Of a DNA stretch of 64,000 bases, positions 35,713 to 44,677 are shown piece by piece (position 1 is the stretch's first letter; every line of letters starts with the position of its first letter). The position numbers and the translations under genes were made by a program. The stretch comes from an uncultured Erythrobacter sp. Its GTDB lineage: Bacteria > Pseudomonadota > Alphaproteobacteria > Sphingomonadales > Sphingomonadaceae. The stretch is taken from NCBI RefSeq assembly GCF_947502395.1, contig NZ_CANMZM010000001.1, positions 1 to 64,000 on the forward strand. The letters run 5' to 3'. Below the pieces are notes generated by a model that was not told where the DNA came from, made no database searches, and saw nothing but the letters and a program-made list of their open reading frames with translations.

Positions 35713-36626
35713 CAAGCCACTCCTGCAATCACGCGCGCCACCAGGTCGGGATCAAACGGGCGCAAGTCTTCCATCTTCTCGCCAACACCAATCGCGTGGA
35801 TCGGGAGGCCGTATTGTTCTGCTGCCGCGACCAAAACACCGCCACGCGCTGTGCCATCAAGCTTGGTCATGATCAGGCCGGTGACACCTGCGACCTCCTT
35901 GAAGACATCGATCTGAGAAAGCGCATTCTGACCATTGGTCGCATCAAGCACGAGCACCACATCATGCGGGGCCTCTTCGTTTAGCTTACCTAGAACACGC
36001 CGGATTTTGGAGAGCTCTTCCATCAGCTCTTTCTTGCTCTGAAGGCGTCCAGCGGTGTCGACCACCAGCGCATCGATCCCGGTGTCTGTTGCTTGCTTCA
36101 CCGCATCGAAGACGATGGATGCTGGGTCTCCACCCTCCGGCCCGCGTACAAGGTTGACACCGGCACGTTCGGCCCAAGTCGCCAACTGACCGATAGCAGC
36201 CGCGCGGAATGTGTCGCCAGCAGCCAGGAGCACGCCGTAATCGTCCTCAGTGAAGAGGTGGGCGAGTTTCGCGATGGTTGTGGTTTTGCCGGAACCATTG
36301 ACCCCGATCACGAGAATGACCTGAGGACGCGGGAAGGCGGTGATTTCAAGTGGTTTTGCAACCGGGCGAAGAATCTCTGCGATTTCCTCGGCGACCGCTT
36401 CTTTGAGTTCGGTTTGCGTGATCTCAAGCCCAAAGCTCTTGTCAGCAAGCTTCTGTCGAATACGTGCGGCTGCAGCCGGCCCCAAGTCTGAGACAATCAG
36501 TGCATCTTCAAGGTCATCGAGCGTTGCATCATCAAGGCGTGTCGCGACGCCCGTGAGATTGCTGCCAATGCGCTCAGAGGTCTTGCGAAAGCCGCTAAAG
36601 AGCCTTTCGCTCCAACTCTGCGTCAT
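35712..36626 (-). CDS. ftsY: Signal recognition particle receptor FtsY
   Basis: FtsY docks SRP-ribosome complexes at the membrane for co-translational insertion. The 304-residue protein consists of an N-domain helical bundle and the G domain, without the long acidic A domain of E. coli, as usual in alphaproteobacteria. The P-loop GVNGSGKTTTIAKL begins at residue 108. The other G motifs DTAGRLQSKKELMEEL, TKLDGTARGG and GVGEKMEDLRPFDP are intact. It overlaps mtaB by 4 bases and yciB by 1. Confidence 0.97.
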   Translation of the reverse strand: MTQSWSERLFSGFRKTSERIGSNLTGVATRLDDATLDDLEDALIVSDLGPAAAARIRQKLADKSFGLEITQTELKEAVAEEIAEILRPVAKPLEITAFPRPQVILVIGVNGSGKTTTIAKLAHLFTEDDYGVLLAAGDTFRAAAIGQLATWAERAGVNLVRGPEGGDPASIVFDAVKQATDTGIDALVVDTAGRLQSKKELMEELSKIRRVLGKLNEEAPHDVVLVLDATNGQNALSQIDVFKEVAGVTGLIMTKLDGTARGGVLVAAAEQYGLPIHAIGVGEKMEDLRPFDPDLVARVIAGVA

Positions 36627-37798
36627 ATGAGCATACCTCCTTCAAGAGCGCTCGGTGTGTGGGCGATGATCGTGCCGGGTACGGCGTCGCTTGGGCAGGT
36701 CACCCTTGCATAACTAGGTGCATAGCCGGTGCCGTCTCTCTCGGCGAGGACCGGCAAGGTTTCACCCACAAGGGTGTTGAGCCAATCGGTGCGGCGCTGC
36801 TTGACGGCTTCACGAAGCTCCGCCGCGCGCGCCTTGACGATCCCCCGGTCGAGCTGCGGCATACGCGCCGCGGGCGTCCCGGGGCGGGGCGAATAAGGAA
36901 AGATGTGACCGTGGACGATATCAAGCTCTTTGATGATCGAGAGGTTAGCTGCGTGGTGCTCGTCGGTTTCGGTCGGAAAGCCTGCAATAAGGTCGGCACC
37001 AATCGCGATGTCCGGGCGGCGAGCCTTGAGGCGTTGGACCAGATCGACTGTATCCGCACGAAGGTGGCGGCGTTTCATTCGCTTTAGGATAAGATCGTGA
37101 CCGTGCTGCATCGAAAGGTGTAGATGCGGCATCAGGCGCTCATTCCCTGCGAGCAGTTCGAACAGCTCGTCATCAATCTCTATGCCGTCGAGCGATGACA
37201 TACGCAGGCGTTCAAGGCCGGGGAAGCGATTGAGGACAGCTGCGACCAATGTGCCAAGCGGCGGGGTATCGGGCAGGTCGTGTCCCCAGCTCGTCACGTC
37301 CACGCCGGTCAGTACGACTTCCATCGCGCCCAACTTCAAGTGATGCTCGACCTCGCGCAGCACCTCTGGGCTCGTCATTGAGCGGCTTTTGCCGCGCCCT
37401 TGAGGGATTACGCAAAAAGTGCAGGCGTGGTCGCAGCCATTCTGCACAGCGATAAAGGCTCGGGTGCGTGTGGGAGGCGGCGGAGCCTCGGGGACGGGCA
37501 CATTCCACGCCCTCGGATCGAGTTTGCGATCGTTCGCAATGAGGCCATCGACCTCTGGCATATCAGACAATTGGTCGCGCTCAATATCGGCCGCGCACCC
37601 GGTGACCATTAGGCGCGCATCAGGCCGCTCGCGTCGAGCTTTGCGGATGGCTTGGCGGGTCTGGCGCACGGCTTCGGATGTGACCGCGCAGGAGTTAATG
37701 ACCACCACATCCCCAGCATCGCCCAGCATCGCCTTCATGCGTTCGCTCTCGGCGATATTGAGGCGGCAGCCGAGGGAAATGACTTCTGCGTCGCTCAT
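36623..37798 (-). CDS. mtaB: tRNA t6A37 methylthiotransferase MtaB
   Basis: This radical-SAM enzyme adds a methylthio group to t6A37 of ANN-decoding tRNAs, giving ms2t6A. The N-terminal UPF0004 domain has cysteines C11, C37 and C68 for one cluster. The radical-SAM motif CDHACTFC is at C122, C126 and C129. The HGH-containing helix LHLSMQHGHDLILKRMKR and GFPTETDE are family markers. The 391-residue length is slightly short at the C-terminal TRAM region. It sits between dapF and ftsY with 4-base overlaps on both sides. Confidence 0.93.
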   Translation of the reverse strand: MSDAEVISLGCRLNIAESERMKAMLGDAGDVVVINSCAVTSEAVRQTRQAIRKARRERPDARLMVTGCAADIERDQLSDMPEVDGLIANDRKLDPRAWNVPVPEAPPPPTRTRAFIAVQNGCDHACTFCVIPQGRGKSRSMTSPEVLREVEHHLKLGAMEVVLTGVDVTSWGHDLPDTPPLGTLVAAVLNRFPGLERLRMSSLDGIEIDDELFELLAGNERLMPHLHLSMQHGHDLILKRMKRRHLRADTVDLVQRLKARRPDIAIGADLIAGFPTETDEHHAANLSIIKELDIVHGHIFPYSPRPGTPAARMPQLDRGIVKARAAELREAVKQRRTDWLNTLVGETLPVLAERDGTGYAPSYARVTCPSDAVPGTIIAHTPSALEGGMLI

Positions 37799-38607
37799 GC
37801 GAAATCATCCCATTCAAACTCGCCACGAAAACTTTCGGTCGCCGGGCCAGTCATTCGGATGCTTTCACCCTCGCGCCATTCGATAAAAAGATCGCCACCC
37901 GGAAGGGTCACAGTTACTGCATCGCCAACAAGCCCGCGCCGGATAGCCGCGACTGCGGTTGCACACGCCCCTGTCCCGCAAGCCCGGGTCAAACCAGCGC
38001 CGCGCTCCCAGACATGAAGCTTGAGATGATTCTCGCCGACGCCGGAAGCGACATTCACGTTGATGCGCTCAGGAAAGAGGGGATCGTTTTCGATCTCAGG
38101 ACCAAGCGTGCCAAGATCCACTTTATCGGCATCCTCAACAAAGAAGATCACGTGCGGATTGCCGACATTGACGGCCACCGGGTTCTTGAGCTCGCGCCAG
38201 CCAACCGGCATGGAAAGCGTGTCCATCGCGTAGTCGAGGGGGATCTGATTCCAGTCCACCCTCGGTACGCCCATGTTTACCGTAGCGCCGCCCTTAGCGG
38301 GCTCCAGCGCCAGAAGCCCGCCGGTTGTCTCAATCGTGGCAGCTTCGCCGTGGAGGAGAGCCACCGCGCGGGTTGCATTCCCACAGGCTCCAACTTCGCC
38401 GCCGTCCGCATTGTAGATCCGCATCGCAAAGGCGTGCGCAGCGCTTGGTTCCAGCACGATCAGTTGGTCACAGCCAATCCCGGTATTGCGGTTGGCAAGA
38501 GCTTTTGCATTTGAGCTTGAGATTGTACCGGGCAGGGGCCTCTCACGTGCATCAAGCACGACAAAATCATTGCCGAGGCCGTGCATTTTTATGAAAGGGA
38601 CGCGCAT
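37795..38607 (-). CDS. dapF: Diaminopimelate epimerase
   Basis: It converts LL- to meso-diaminopimelate for lysine and peptidoglycan. ATG 38607 is chosen because it yields the conserved start PFIKMHGLGNDFVVLDAR; the frame is open to 38637 without homology. The two catalytic cysteines are C75 in GACGNATR and C210 in TRACGTGACA. The 270-residue length is standard. It is the first gene of the leftward operon dapF-mtaB-ftsY-yciB, a gene order common in Sphingomonadales and relatives. Confidence 0.96.
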   Translation of the reverse strand: MRVPFIKMHGLGNDFVVLDARERPLPGTISSSNAKALANRNTGIGCDQLIVLEPSAAHAFAMRIYNADGGEVGACGNATRAVALLHGEAATIETTGGLLALEPAKGGATVNMGVPRVDWNQIPLDYAMDTLSMPVGWRELKNPVAVNVGNPHVIFFVEDADKVDLGTLGPEIENDPLFPERINVNVASGVGENHLKLHVWERGAGLTRACGTGACATAVAAIRRGLVGDAVTVTLPGGDLFIEWREGESIRMTGPATESFRGEFEWDDFA

Positions 38608-38666
38608 AGTGGATGCGCATCTATGCATCGAGTGCACCAGCGTCCAGTCTTACTGATCAATAGAGC

Positions 38667-40331
38667 TCAGCTTACCCTTTGCGAGAGTGCTTGCGCTTCG
38701 CCACTGTCGGTGGAACGCTGAGGTCCTTTCCGGCCCTCTCCAGCCGCGGCAAGCTTGCCGTTCGCGGCCAGTCTTTTACGCACTTCGGCACCGCTTTCCG
38801 GGCGTCCATAGAGATAGCCTTGGCCCTTGAGTTTGCCCATCTGTTTGAGCTGCCCAAGGATCGCCTCGTCCTCGATGCCTTCGACTGTCATCGGCAAATC
38901 AAGACCCCGACCCAGATACACGATCGCATCAACAATCGGCGACTTGGCCTCAGGCGATGAAAGCTCGCTCACAAATGAACGGTCAATCTTGAGCCGATCA
39001 AACGGCAAACTGCGCAGCTGCTCGAGTGAGGAATAGCCCGTACCAAAATCGTCAAGGCTGATCTGGACACCCTGATTGCGTAGGGATGTGATGATGCCTC
39101 GAACCATATCTACGTTGTCGTGCAGGCAGCTTTCAGTGATCTCAATTTCAAGGCGATGCGGAGGGAAGTTGTGCTTCACCAGCATTTTCAGAAGCTTTTG
39201 AGCAAACCATGGATCGCGCAATTGCACCGGTGAGATGTTGATTGAAAGGGTGATGGCTTCGTCCCAATCACCTGCATCGTCCAATGCGCTTTCGATCAGC
39301 CGGTCTGAAAGCTCGGCAATGACACCGATTTCCTCGGCAATCGGAATGAATATCTCAGGGTTGATTGAACCAAAGCTGGGCGAGATCCATCGCGCCAGCA
39401 TTTCAAAACCCACCAATTCGCCGGATTCAACGTCAACTTGCTGCTCATAATAGGGCACAAATTCGCCCTTATGCAGCCCAGAACGAATGCCCATCTCCAG
39501 TTCGTTGCGGAAACGCAGCTCGCTTTCCATGCTTGGTTCAAACCAGAAATATCGGTTCTTGCCCTCTTTCTTTGCCTGGTACATCGCAATATCGGCACGC
39601 TGCATAAGCACATCGGAGGAGTGTAGCTTTGGATCAAATCCGTGTTTGCTGTGATCGCTAGCAAGACCCATGGAAAGGGTTGCATCCACTGTGACTTGCT
39701 CAAGGACAAATGGCGTGGCCATAGCTTCGTATAGACGAATCGCGAGGTCATCCACGCGCTCAGTCTGATTGGGGTCAAAAACCATTACAAAGGCAAATTC
39801 ATCACCGCCAATTCGGGCAAGGCTTGCTTCATTCGGAAGCACGCAATCGATCCGGCGAGCAAGCTCGACAAGAGCAGAGTCTCCTGCCGTATGACCATTC
39901 ATATCATTGATTTGTTTGAAGTTATCCAAATCGATCATGCAATAAACAACTGCCAGGCCCTTGGCTCTCGCCTCGCCACGTAGCTCATTAGTAATGCGGG
40001 CCATACTACGCCGATTTAGGCACCCGGTAAGCGGGTCAGTCTCAGAGAGTTCGCGCGCCAATTCTTCGGCGGTTCGGCGGTCATTGATCTCGACTTTAAG
40101 CTCGCGGTAGCGCCGCCAGCCAAAGATGATGAGAACGACGTTGAGAAGAAGGGCGTTGACGAGCAAAGCGTCCGGTGCGGCACCGCCGGCAAATACTGCG
40201 TTTATTGCTGCGGGAAGAACACGCCCGCCTGTCGCAACAAACAGTATAATCGCTGCAGTTGCAATGCCCAATGCGACGAGATCGCGATCAGCGCTCCCCC
40301 TTAGCTTTTTCGTTCTGTCGAGTTCCACCAT
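38667..40331 (-). CDS. Membrane-anchored GGDEF-EAL cyclic di-GMP protein
   Basis: The 554-residue protein has two N-terminal membrane helices (about 19-37 and 55-72), a short coiled segment, a GGDEF domain with an intact GGDEF motif at 175-179 and an EAL domain. In the EAL domain the signature is E310-M-L (variant third-party residue only), and NISPVQL, EITES, DDFGTGYSSL and LKIDRSF are retained. The inhibitory RxxD I-site before GGDEF is absent. Both cyclase and phosphodiesterase activities look possible; the net role is unclear. It stands alone between dapF and the divergent EVE gene. Confidence 0.93.
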   Translation of the reverse strand: MVELDRTKKLRGSADRDLVALGIATAAIILFVATGGRVLPAAINAVFAGGAAPDALLVNALLLNVVLIIFGWRRYRELKVEINDRRTAEELARELSETDPLTGCLNRRSMARITNELRGEARAKGLAVVYCMIDLDNFKQINDMNGHTAGDSALVELARRIDCVLPNEASLARIGGDEFAFVMVFDPNQTERVDDLAIRLYEAMATPFVLEQVTVDATLSMGLASDHSKHGFDPKLHSSDVLMQRADIAMYQAKKEGKNRYFWFEPSMESELRFRNELEMGIRSGLHKGEFVPYYEQQVDVESGELVGFEMLARWISPSFGSINPEIFIPIAEEIGVIAELSDRLIESALDDAGDWDEAITLSINISPVQLRDPWFAQKLLKMLVKHNFPPHRLEIEITESCLHDNVDMVRGIITSLRNQGVQISLDDFGTGYSSLEQLRSLPFDRLKIDRSFVSELSSPEAKSPIVDAIVYLGRGLDLPMTVEGIEDEAILGQLKQMGKLKGQGYLYGRPESGAEVRKRLAANGKLAAAGEGRKGPQRSTDSGEAQALSQRVS

Positions 40332-40551
40332 GCCCGATGCGTCGGTTCAAGACCCCCTGTTTTCCTACGTTTACGTGACTATCAGGCACGTCTTAAAGAT
40401 TGAGTTAATCGCCCGAGAGAAGAAGCCTGAGTAACTCAAAACAAAGCCTAGCCGCGTTTCAGGGTAGAAGCTCAGCATCGTCTAGGTTAGTCCTTAAAGG
40501 CGACTTTGAAGAGCGCTGCTGCCTGACCGCCCCGATTTGGAGATCAACCTC

Positions 40552-40962
40552 ATGCCCAAATATTGGCTGATAAAGTCTGAGCCGTTCAAATATGGTTGGG
40601 ACGATCTGGTAGCTGAAGAAGAGGGCGTGTGGGACGGCGTTCGTAATTACACAGCGCGGCTCAACCTGCGGGCAATGGAAGTTGGTGACCAGTGCTTCTT
40701 CTACCACTCGCGAGAAGGGCTTGAAATTGTTGGCATTTGCGAGGTGAGCGTTGCCGGAATTCTAGATCCGACCGATGAGACGGGCAAATGGGCAGCGGTA
40801 AAGGTCAAACCTCTGCGTAAGTTCGACAACCCAGTCACCCTCAAGCAGATTAAAGCTGAGCCTAAGCTCGCCGAATGTGAGCTCGTGCGCTTGTCTCGCC
40901 TTTCAGTTGCCAAAATTGCGCCGGAGGAGTGGCAGCTCATCTGCGAAATGGCGGATCGCTAG
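40552..40962 (+). CDS. EVE-domain protein
   Basis: The 136-residue protein is a single EVE domain, a PUA-like fold that binds modified bases in RNA or DNA. ATG 40552 is preferred to the TTG at 40537 because it gives the conserved start MPKYWLIKSEP. Other landmarks are WDGVRNYTARLNLRAM, GDQCFFYHS, GICEVS and LVRLSRLSVAKI. The precise ligand is unknown. It converges on the ThDP enzyme gene with a 4-base overlap. Confidence 0.92.
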   Translation: MPKYWLIKSEPFKYGWDDLVAEEEGVWDGVRNYTARLNLRAMEVGDQCFFYHSREGLEIVGICEVSVAGILDPTDETGKWAAVKVKPLRKFDNPVTLKQIKAEPKLAECELVRLSRLSVAKIAPEEWQLICEMADR

Positions 40963-42662
40963 CGAGCCCTGAGGCCGCTGACGGTCGCGCCGCTCGCGGC
41001 AAGCTGTTCCACGTCAATCTTCATATGAATCAGGCGGAGGCCGCTGCGGCCTTTGGCTTCGTCAAGCGCTTCCACAAACTCGTCAGTGGTGTTTGCCGTG
41101 GTGCTCCAACCTCCAAAGCTTGCTCCCAACATCGCAAAATCTGGATTGGAAAGCTGTGTGCCTGAAACACGGGCTGGATACTCTCGCTCCTGATGCATTC
41201 GGATCGTGCCGTAGGCGCCATTGTCTACCACAAGGACAAGAAGGTTCACGCCATATTGCTCAGCAGTTGCGAGTTCCTGTCCGTTCATCAGAAAATCCCC
41301 ATCGCCAGCGACAGCGACCACGGTGCGGTCTGGGTATCGCAGGGCGGCAGCAATCGATGCGGGCACGCCATATCCCATGGCCCCAGCCGTCGGTGCAAGC
41401 TGGCTAGGATAGCCGGAATAGCGCCAATAGCGGTGCCACCACCCAGCAAAATTGCCCGCGCCATTGCAGATGATACTGTCTTCAGGAAGCACGGATCGCA
41501 TAGCCGTGACACAGGCGGCCATATCGAGGGCAGGGGGGGCATCAGATGGCGAATACGTTGCCCATTCTTCCCATTCGCGGTGTGCGTCAGCGCCAGCATC
41601 GAACGGAATGATCGTCGCATCTTCCCATAGGCTTGCCGCCTCGGCAAATTCATCGACCCAACAGGAGAGCCCCATATCTGTGCGGTATACACGGCCAATC
41701 TCATTGGGGTCCGGGTGGACATGGATGAGAGTTTGGTCCGGGTGTTCTAGCGTCAGCACCTCGTAGCCATCTGTCGTCGCCTCGCCCAGGCGCGCACCAA
41801 CTGCCAGAACCAGATCGGCGTTCTTAACACGGTCGATAAGCTTAGGGTTGGGTCCATATCCCAAATTGCCCGCATAGACCGGCGAAGTCGGATCAATTGC
41901 GTCCTGCCGCCTGAATGCGGTCGCGACCGGGAGGCCGATCCGCTCGGCAAATTGCTGGAATCCAAGCCGCGCTTTGGTGTTCCAGCCAGCACCACCGATG
42001 ATTGCAATGGGGCTGGCGGCGTTGGCGATCATGCCGAAAAGGGCCTGCATTGCATCCGGGCAAACCGCCTGAGGTGTGCGAACCGTGGCAGGGCGAGGAG
42101 TGAGATTTTCTGCAACCTCGTCGCATAGCATATCTTCCGGAAGGGCAAGCACCACAGGGCCTGGCCTGCCGTTCACGGCGATGGAATAGGCTCGTGAAAC
42201 ATACTCGGCTACTCGATTAGGATCATCAATGCGCGCCGTCCATTTGGCGATCGGGCCAAAGAATGCCTCAAAATTGATCTCCTGAAAGCCCTCGCGGTCG
42301 CGCATCGGTCGGGCGACATCGCCAACGAAAAGGATCATGGGCTGCGAATCCTGCATCGCAACATGGACACCGATAGAGGCATTGGTGGCGCCCGGGCCGC
42401 GCGTAACAAAGGCGATGCCAGGACGGAGTGCATCGCCGGCGGCACTCATGGCGCCATCCGCACAAGCCATAAAGGCAGCGCCGCCTTCCTGTCGGCAAAT
42501 CACGGTTTCAATTGCGCTTTGCCCATGCAGTGCATCTAGTACCGCTAAGAAGCTTTCTCCCGGCACCGTGAATATGCGGTCGGTCCCTTGTGCCTCAAGG
42601 CATTCGACTAAGAGCTTCGCTGCGGATTTCGTTGCTTGTGTCACCTTGCCGTATTCTCCCAT
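40959..42662 (-). CDS. ThDP-dependent enzyme, acetolactate synthase large-subunit-like
   Basis: This thiamine diphosphate enzyme has 567 residues from ATG 42662; the GTG at 42644 with GGGAGA upstream is an equally plausible start. The N-terminal PYR domain holds the catalytic Glu in FTVPGESFLAVLDAL. The central domain has PIAIIGGAGWN, and the PP domain has the metal-ThDP motif GDGDFLMNGQELATAEQYG...NGAYG. It resembles acetolactate synthase and related decarboxylases, but no ilvN small subunit or ilvC follows, so it is probably not the main biosynthetic enzyme. Substrate unknown. Confidence 0.83.
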   Translation of the reverse strand: MGEYGKVTQATKSAAKLLVECLEAQGTDRIFTVPGESFLAVLDALHGQSAIETVICRQEGGAAFMACADGAMSAAGDALRPGIAFVTRGPGATNASIGVHVAMQDSQPMILFVGDVARPMRDREGFQEINFEAFFGPIAKWTARIDDPNRVAEYVSRAYSIAVNGRPGPVVLALPEDMLCDEVAENLTPRPATVRTPQAVCPDAMQALFGMIANAASPIAIIGGAGWNTKARLGFQQFAERIGLPVATAFRRQDAIDPTSPVYAGNLGYGPNPKLIDRVKNADLVLAVGARLGEATTDGYEVLTLEHPDQTLIHVHPDPNEIGRVYRTDMGLSCWVDEFAEAASLWEDATIIPFDAGADAHREWEEWATYSPSDAPPALDMAACVTAMRSVLPEDSIICNGAGNFAGWWHRYWRYSGYPSQLAPTAGAMGYGVPASIAAALRYPDRTVVAVAGDGDFLMNGQELATAEQYGVNLLVLVVDNGAYGTIRMHQEREYPARVSGTQLSNPDFAMLGASFGGWSTTANTTDEFVEALDEAKGRSGLRLIHMKIDVEQLAASGATVSGLRAR

Positions 42663-42806
42663 TCGCGAGGGGTAGCGGTGGCACCGTTTTGGCGCAAACA
42701 CCGCTATTCGATTATCCGCCAAGGGTCTGAAGCATGTGGAGATTAACCACAACCACGGCTTACTGTCCCGCATCAGGGCAGGGCGATTTTGGCGCTCGCT
42801 CAAAAG

Positions 42807-42821
42807 TTAAGAAATCGTTAA
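42807..42821 (+). promoter_or_regulatory. CtrA-type box TTAA-N7-TTAA
   Basis: TTAA at 42807-42810 and at 42818-42821, separated by exactly 7 bases and followed by CCC, match the full CtrA consensus TTAA-N7-TTAAC in spacing. It ends 10 bases before the ATG of the small membrane-protein gene at 42832 and lies about 145 bases upstream of the divergent ThDP gene. Confidence 0.55.
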
Positions 42822-42831
42822 CCCTTGGCTC

Positions 42832-43107
42832 ATGACAGTCGCAAGCCTTTCCGCAGAGGGTTTCCTCAACGCTTCACCAGCCCCCGAAATTGAGCGCCGC
42901 CGTCTCGCTGGCCGCAAACGTCGTGCTCTGGTTTTAACCGACGAGGGTGCGAGGCACCCCTTTCGGGCGACTTTGCCGGGGCATGTGACTGAGGAGTTAT
43001 TTGAAACCCCGACCGAGAGCCTTTGGCGTTTGACGAGAGACGATGTTCGTGGGTTCGCAAGCGTCTATTTTGCGGTTTTCGCTGCTGTTCTGGTCTTTAT
43101 CATTTGA
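42832..43107 (+). CDS. Small hypothetical protein with C-terminal membrane helix
   Basis: The 91-residue protein has a basic N-terminal half (EIERRRLAGRKRRAL) and one hydrophobic helix at the very end (FASVYFAVFAAVLVFII), so it is probably tail-anchored in the inner membrane. I recognise no family. The ATG lies only 10 bases after a CtrA-type box, leaving almost no 5' leader, so transcription may start very close to the start codon or the true start may be elsewhere. It is followed by a convergent MFS gene. Confidence 0.6.
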   Translation: MTVASLSAEGFLNASPAPEIERRRLAGRKRRALVLTDEGARHPFRATLPGHVTEELFETPTESLWRLTRDDVRGFASVYFAVFAAVLVFII

Positions 43108-43126
43108 AGCATTCGAACGAGCGTGT

Positions 43127-44521
43127 TCACGCGATTGCCGGATCGCCCGCTTCTTTCTCAGCCTTGAACAGCATCCAACCGAGCCAGGCTGAAACCATTG
43201 TCATAGCGGCTGCGACGAGCAGTTGATCGACTACAGCTATCCCAATGCCGGTCAGGCCAATCGCAAGCGCTGACCCCAGCACCATGCAAATGCAATTGAC
43301 GATGTTATTCACTGCGATCGTCCGGCTCGCGGCATCCTTGGCGCAGCGGGTGGTGAGGAATGCATACAATGGCACAACAAACATGCCACCCGCCGTCGAA
43401 ACGCCCAGCAGCATCAGCGACAGTGGCACTGCAAGCGGCTCCATGATCCATTCTTGCACCGGTAGCAATTCGCCCGATGGGTTGGGCGACCAAGCTTTAG
43501 CGACAATGTAGAAACCGATCAGGAAGGCACCCATGACAACGACTGATATGGGCGAATAACGGGCGGAAACCACGCCTTTCAGAAGCGCGTTAATGCTGAC
43601 CGATCCGATGGCAATCCCGAGCGAGAAGATCACTAGAAACAGGCTTGAGACCTCGGGTGTGGCAAGCAGTTGGTTCTTGGCGAGCGGAGGGAACTGGATG
43701 AACAGGACCGCGCCCATGGTCCAGAAGAAGCTGATGGCGATTATCGCGAGCCAGATCTGGCGATTCTGCTTCACCTCTTTGATTAGGCGAGAGCTCATAA
43801 CGACCTGATCTGCTACAGCAACAAAGGGGTATCCCAACCATCTCTTGAAGGTGCTTTTAGTCTCTACTGCAAAAGGCTCAAGCAGCGGAAAGTGCATCTC
43901 ATAGTCACTTTGCGGCAGCGCCTGAGGCACAAATCGCGCCGAAAGATAGCCGATAAAAGCAGTGATAATAATGACAATCATCGAGGTCTGAACCTCGACA
44001 AAACCCGCTAGGATGGTGCCTCCGAGGATTGCAATATACGTTCCCGCCTCGACAAGGCCTGTGCCAGAAAGCACCTCTTCTTTCTTGAGCTGCTGGGGAA
44101 GGATCGCATATTTGATCGGTCCCAAAAAAGCTGACTGAGTTGAGGCGAGAAACAGCACCACCATGAGCAACGGTATCGCCACCGTGTGCACCATGATTCC
44201 CTGCCAAGCCAAGTAGAGCCCCACAACGCCAAGGCTCGCCCAACCGATCTCACACAGTTTGACCACGCGAATAATTGCCGCTTTGTCGCGTGTGTCGGCC
44301 AATTGCCCAGCGAGAGCGGAAAATAGCACGAAAGGTGCGACAAAGATAAGCGAGGCCGCGCCGCTAAAAAGCGCCTCCTGCTTCTCATCTTGATAGACAG
44401 AATAGACAACAAACAAGACCATGGCAGTCTTGTAGAGATTGTCGTTGAACGCATTGAAAAACTGCGTGATCATCAATGGCAAAAACCGCTTTCGCCGAAG
44501 AAGGTGCGTCGATGTTGTCAT
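43127..44521 (-). CDS. MFS transporter, LplT (lysophospholipid transporter)-like
   Basis: This 464-residue major-facilitator protein has about 12 membrane helices. ATG 44521 is chosen because it gives the family-like start LLRRKRFLPLMITQFFNAFNDNLYKTAM (split motif), similar to LplT, which flips lysophospholipids inward; the longer frame to 44596 lacks homology. ILPQQLKKEEVLSGTGLVEAGTYIAILGG is another LplT-like stretch. The acyltransferase partner Aas is not adjacent, but pgsA lies immediately divergent, which fits a lipid role. Function is inferred. Confidence 0.8.
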   Translation of the reverse strand: MTTSTHLLRRKRFLPLMITQFFNAFNDNLYKTAMVLFVVYSVYQDEKQEALFSGAASLIFVAPFVLFSALAGQLADTRDKAAIIRVVKLCEIGWASLGVVGLYLAWQGIMVHTVAIPLLMVVLFLASTQSAFLGPIKYAILPQQLKKEEVLSGTGLVEAGTYIAILGGTILAGFVEVQTSMIVIIITAFIGYLSARFVPQALPQSDYEMHFPLLEPFAVETKSTFKRWLGYPFVAVADQVVMSSRLIKEVKQNRQIWLAIIAISFFWTMGAVLFIQFPPLAKNQLLATPEVSSLFLVIFSLGIAIGSVSINALLKGVVSARYSPISVVVMGAFLIGFYIVAKAWSPNPSGELLPVQEWIMEPLAVPLSLMLLGVSTAGGMFVVPLYAFLTTRCAKDAASRTIAVNNIVNCICMVLGSALAIGLTGIGIAVVDQLLVAAAMTMVSAWLGWMLFKAEKEAGDPAIA

Positions 44522-44677
44522 GCGTAACGTAGCGTCCCGGCGGCTTCTTGCGCTCACCCATGTAATGCAATCGATGAAGCGCACAAGTGCGACCATGGAG
44601 CAATGCCCCAGACTCTGGTCTGGCGAACTCCAGGTGTTTTGCTTCCACGAAATGCCCGCTAAGGAACGTTTCGTTCT

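Noticed and set aside
35110..35916. 268-codon open frame on the plus strand opposite yciB and ftsY
   Set aside because: Both opposite-strand genes are clear family members; the frame's Glu/His/Arg-rich composition is that of an antisense shadow.
40392..40407. TTAA...TTAA upstream of the GGDEF-EAL gene as a CtrA box
   Set aside because: The gap is 8 bases, not 7, so the half-sites are out of register.
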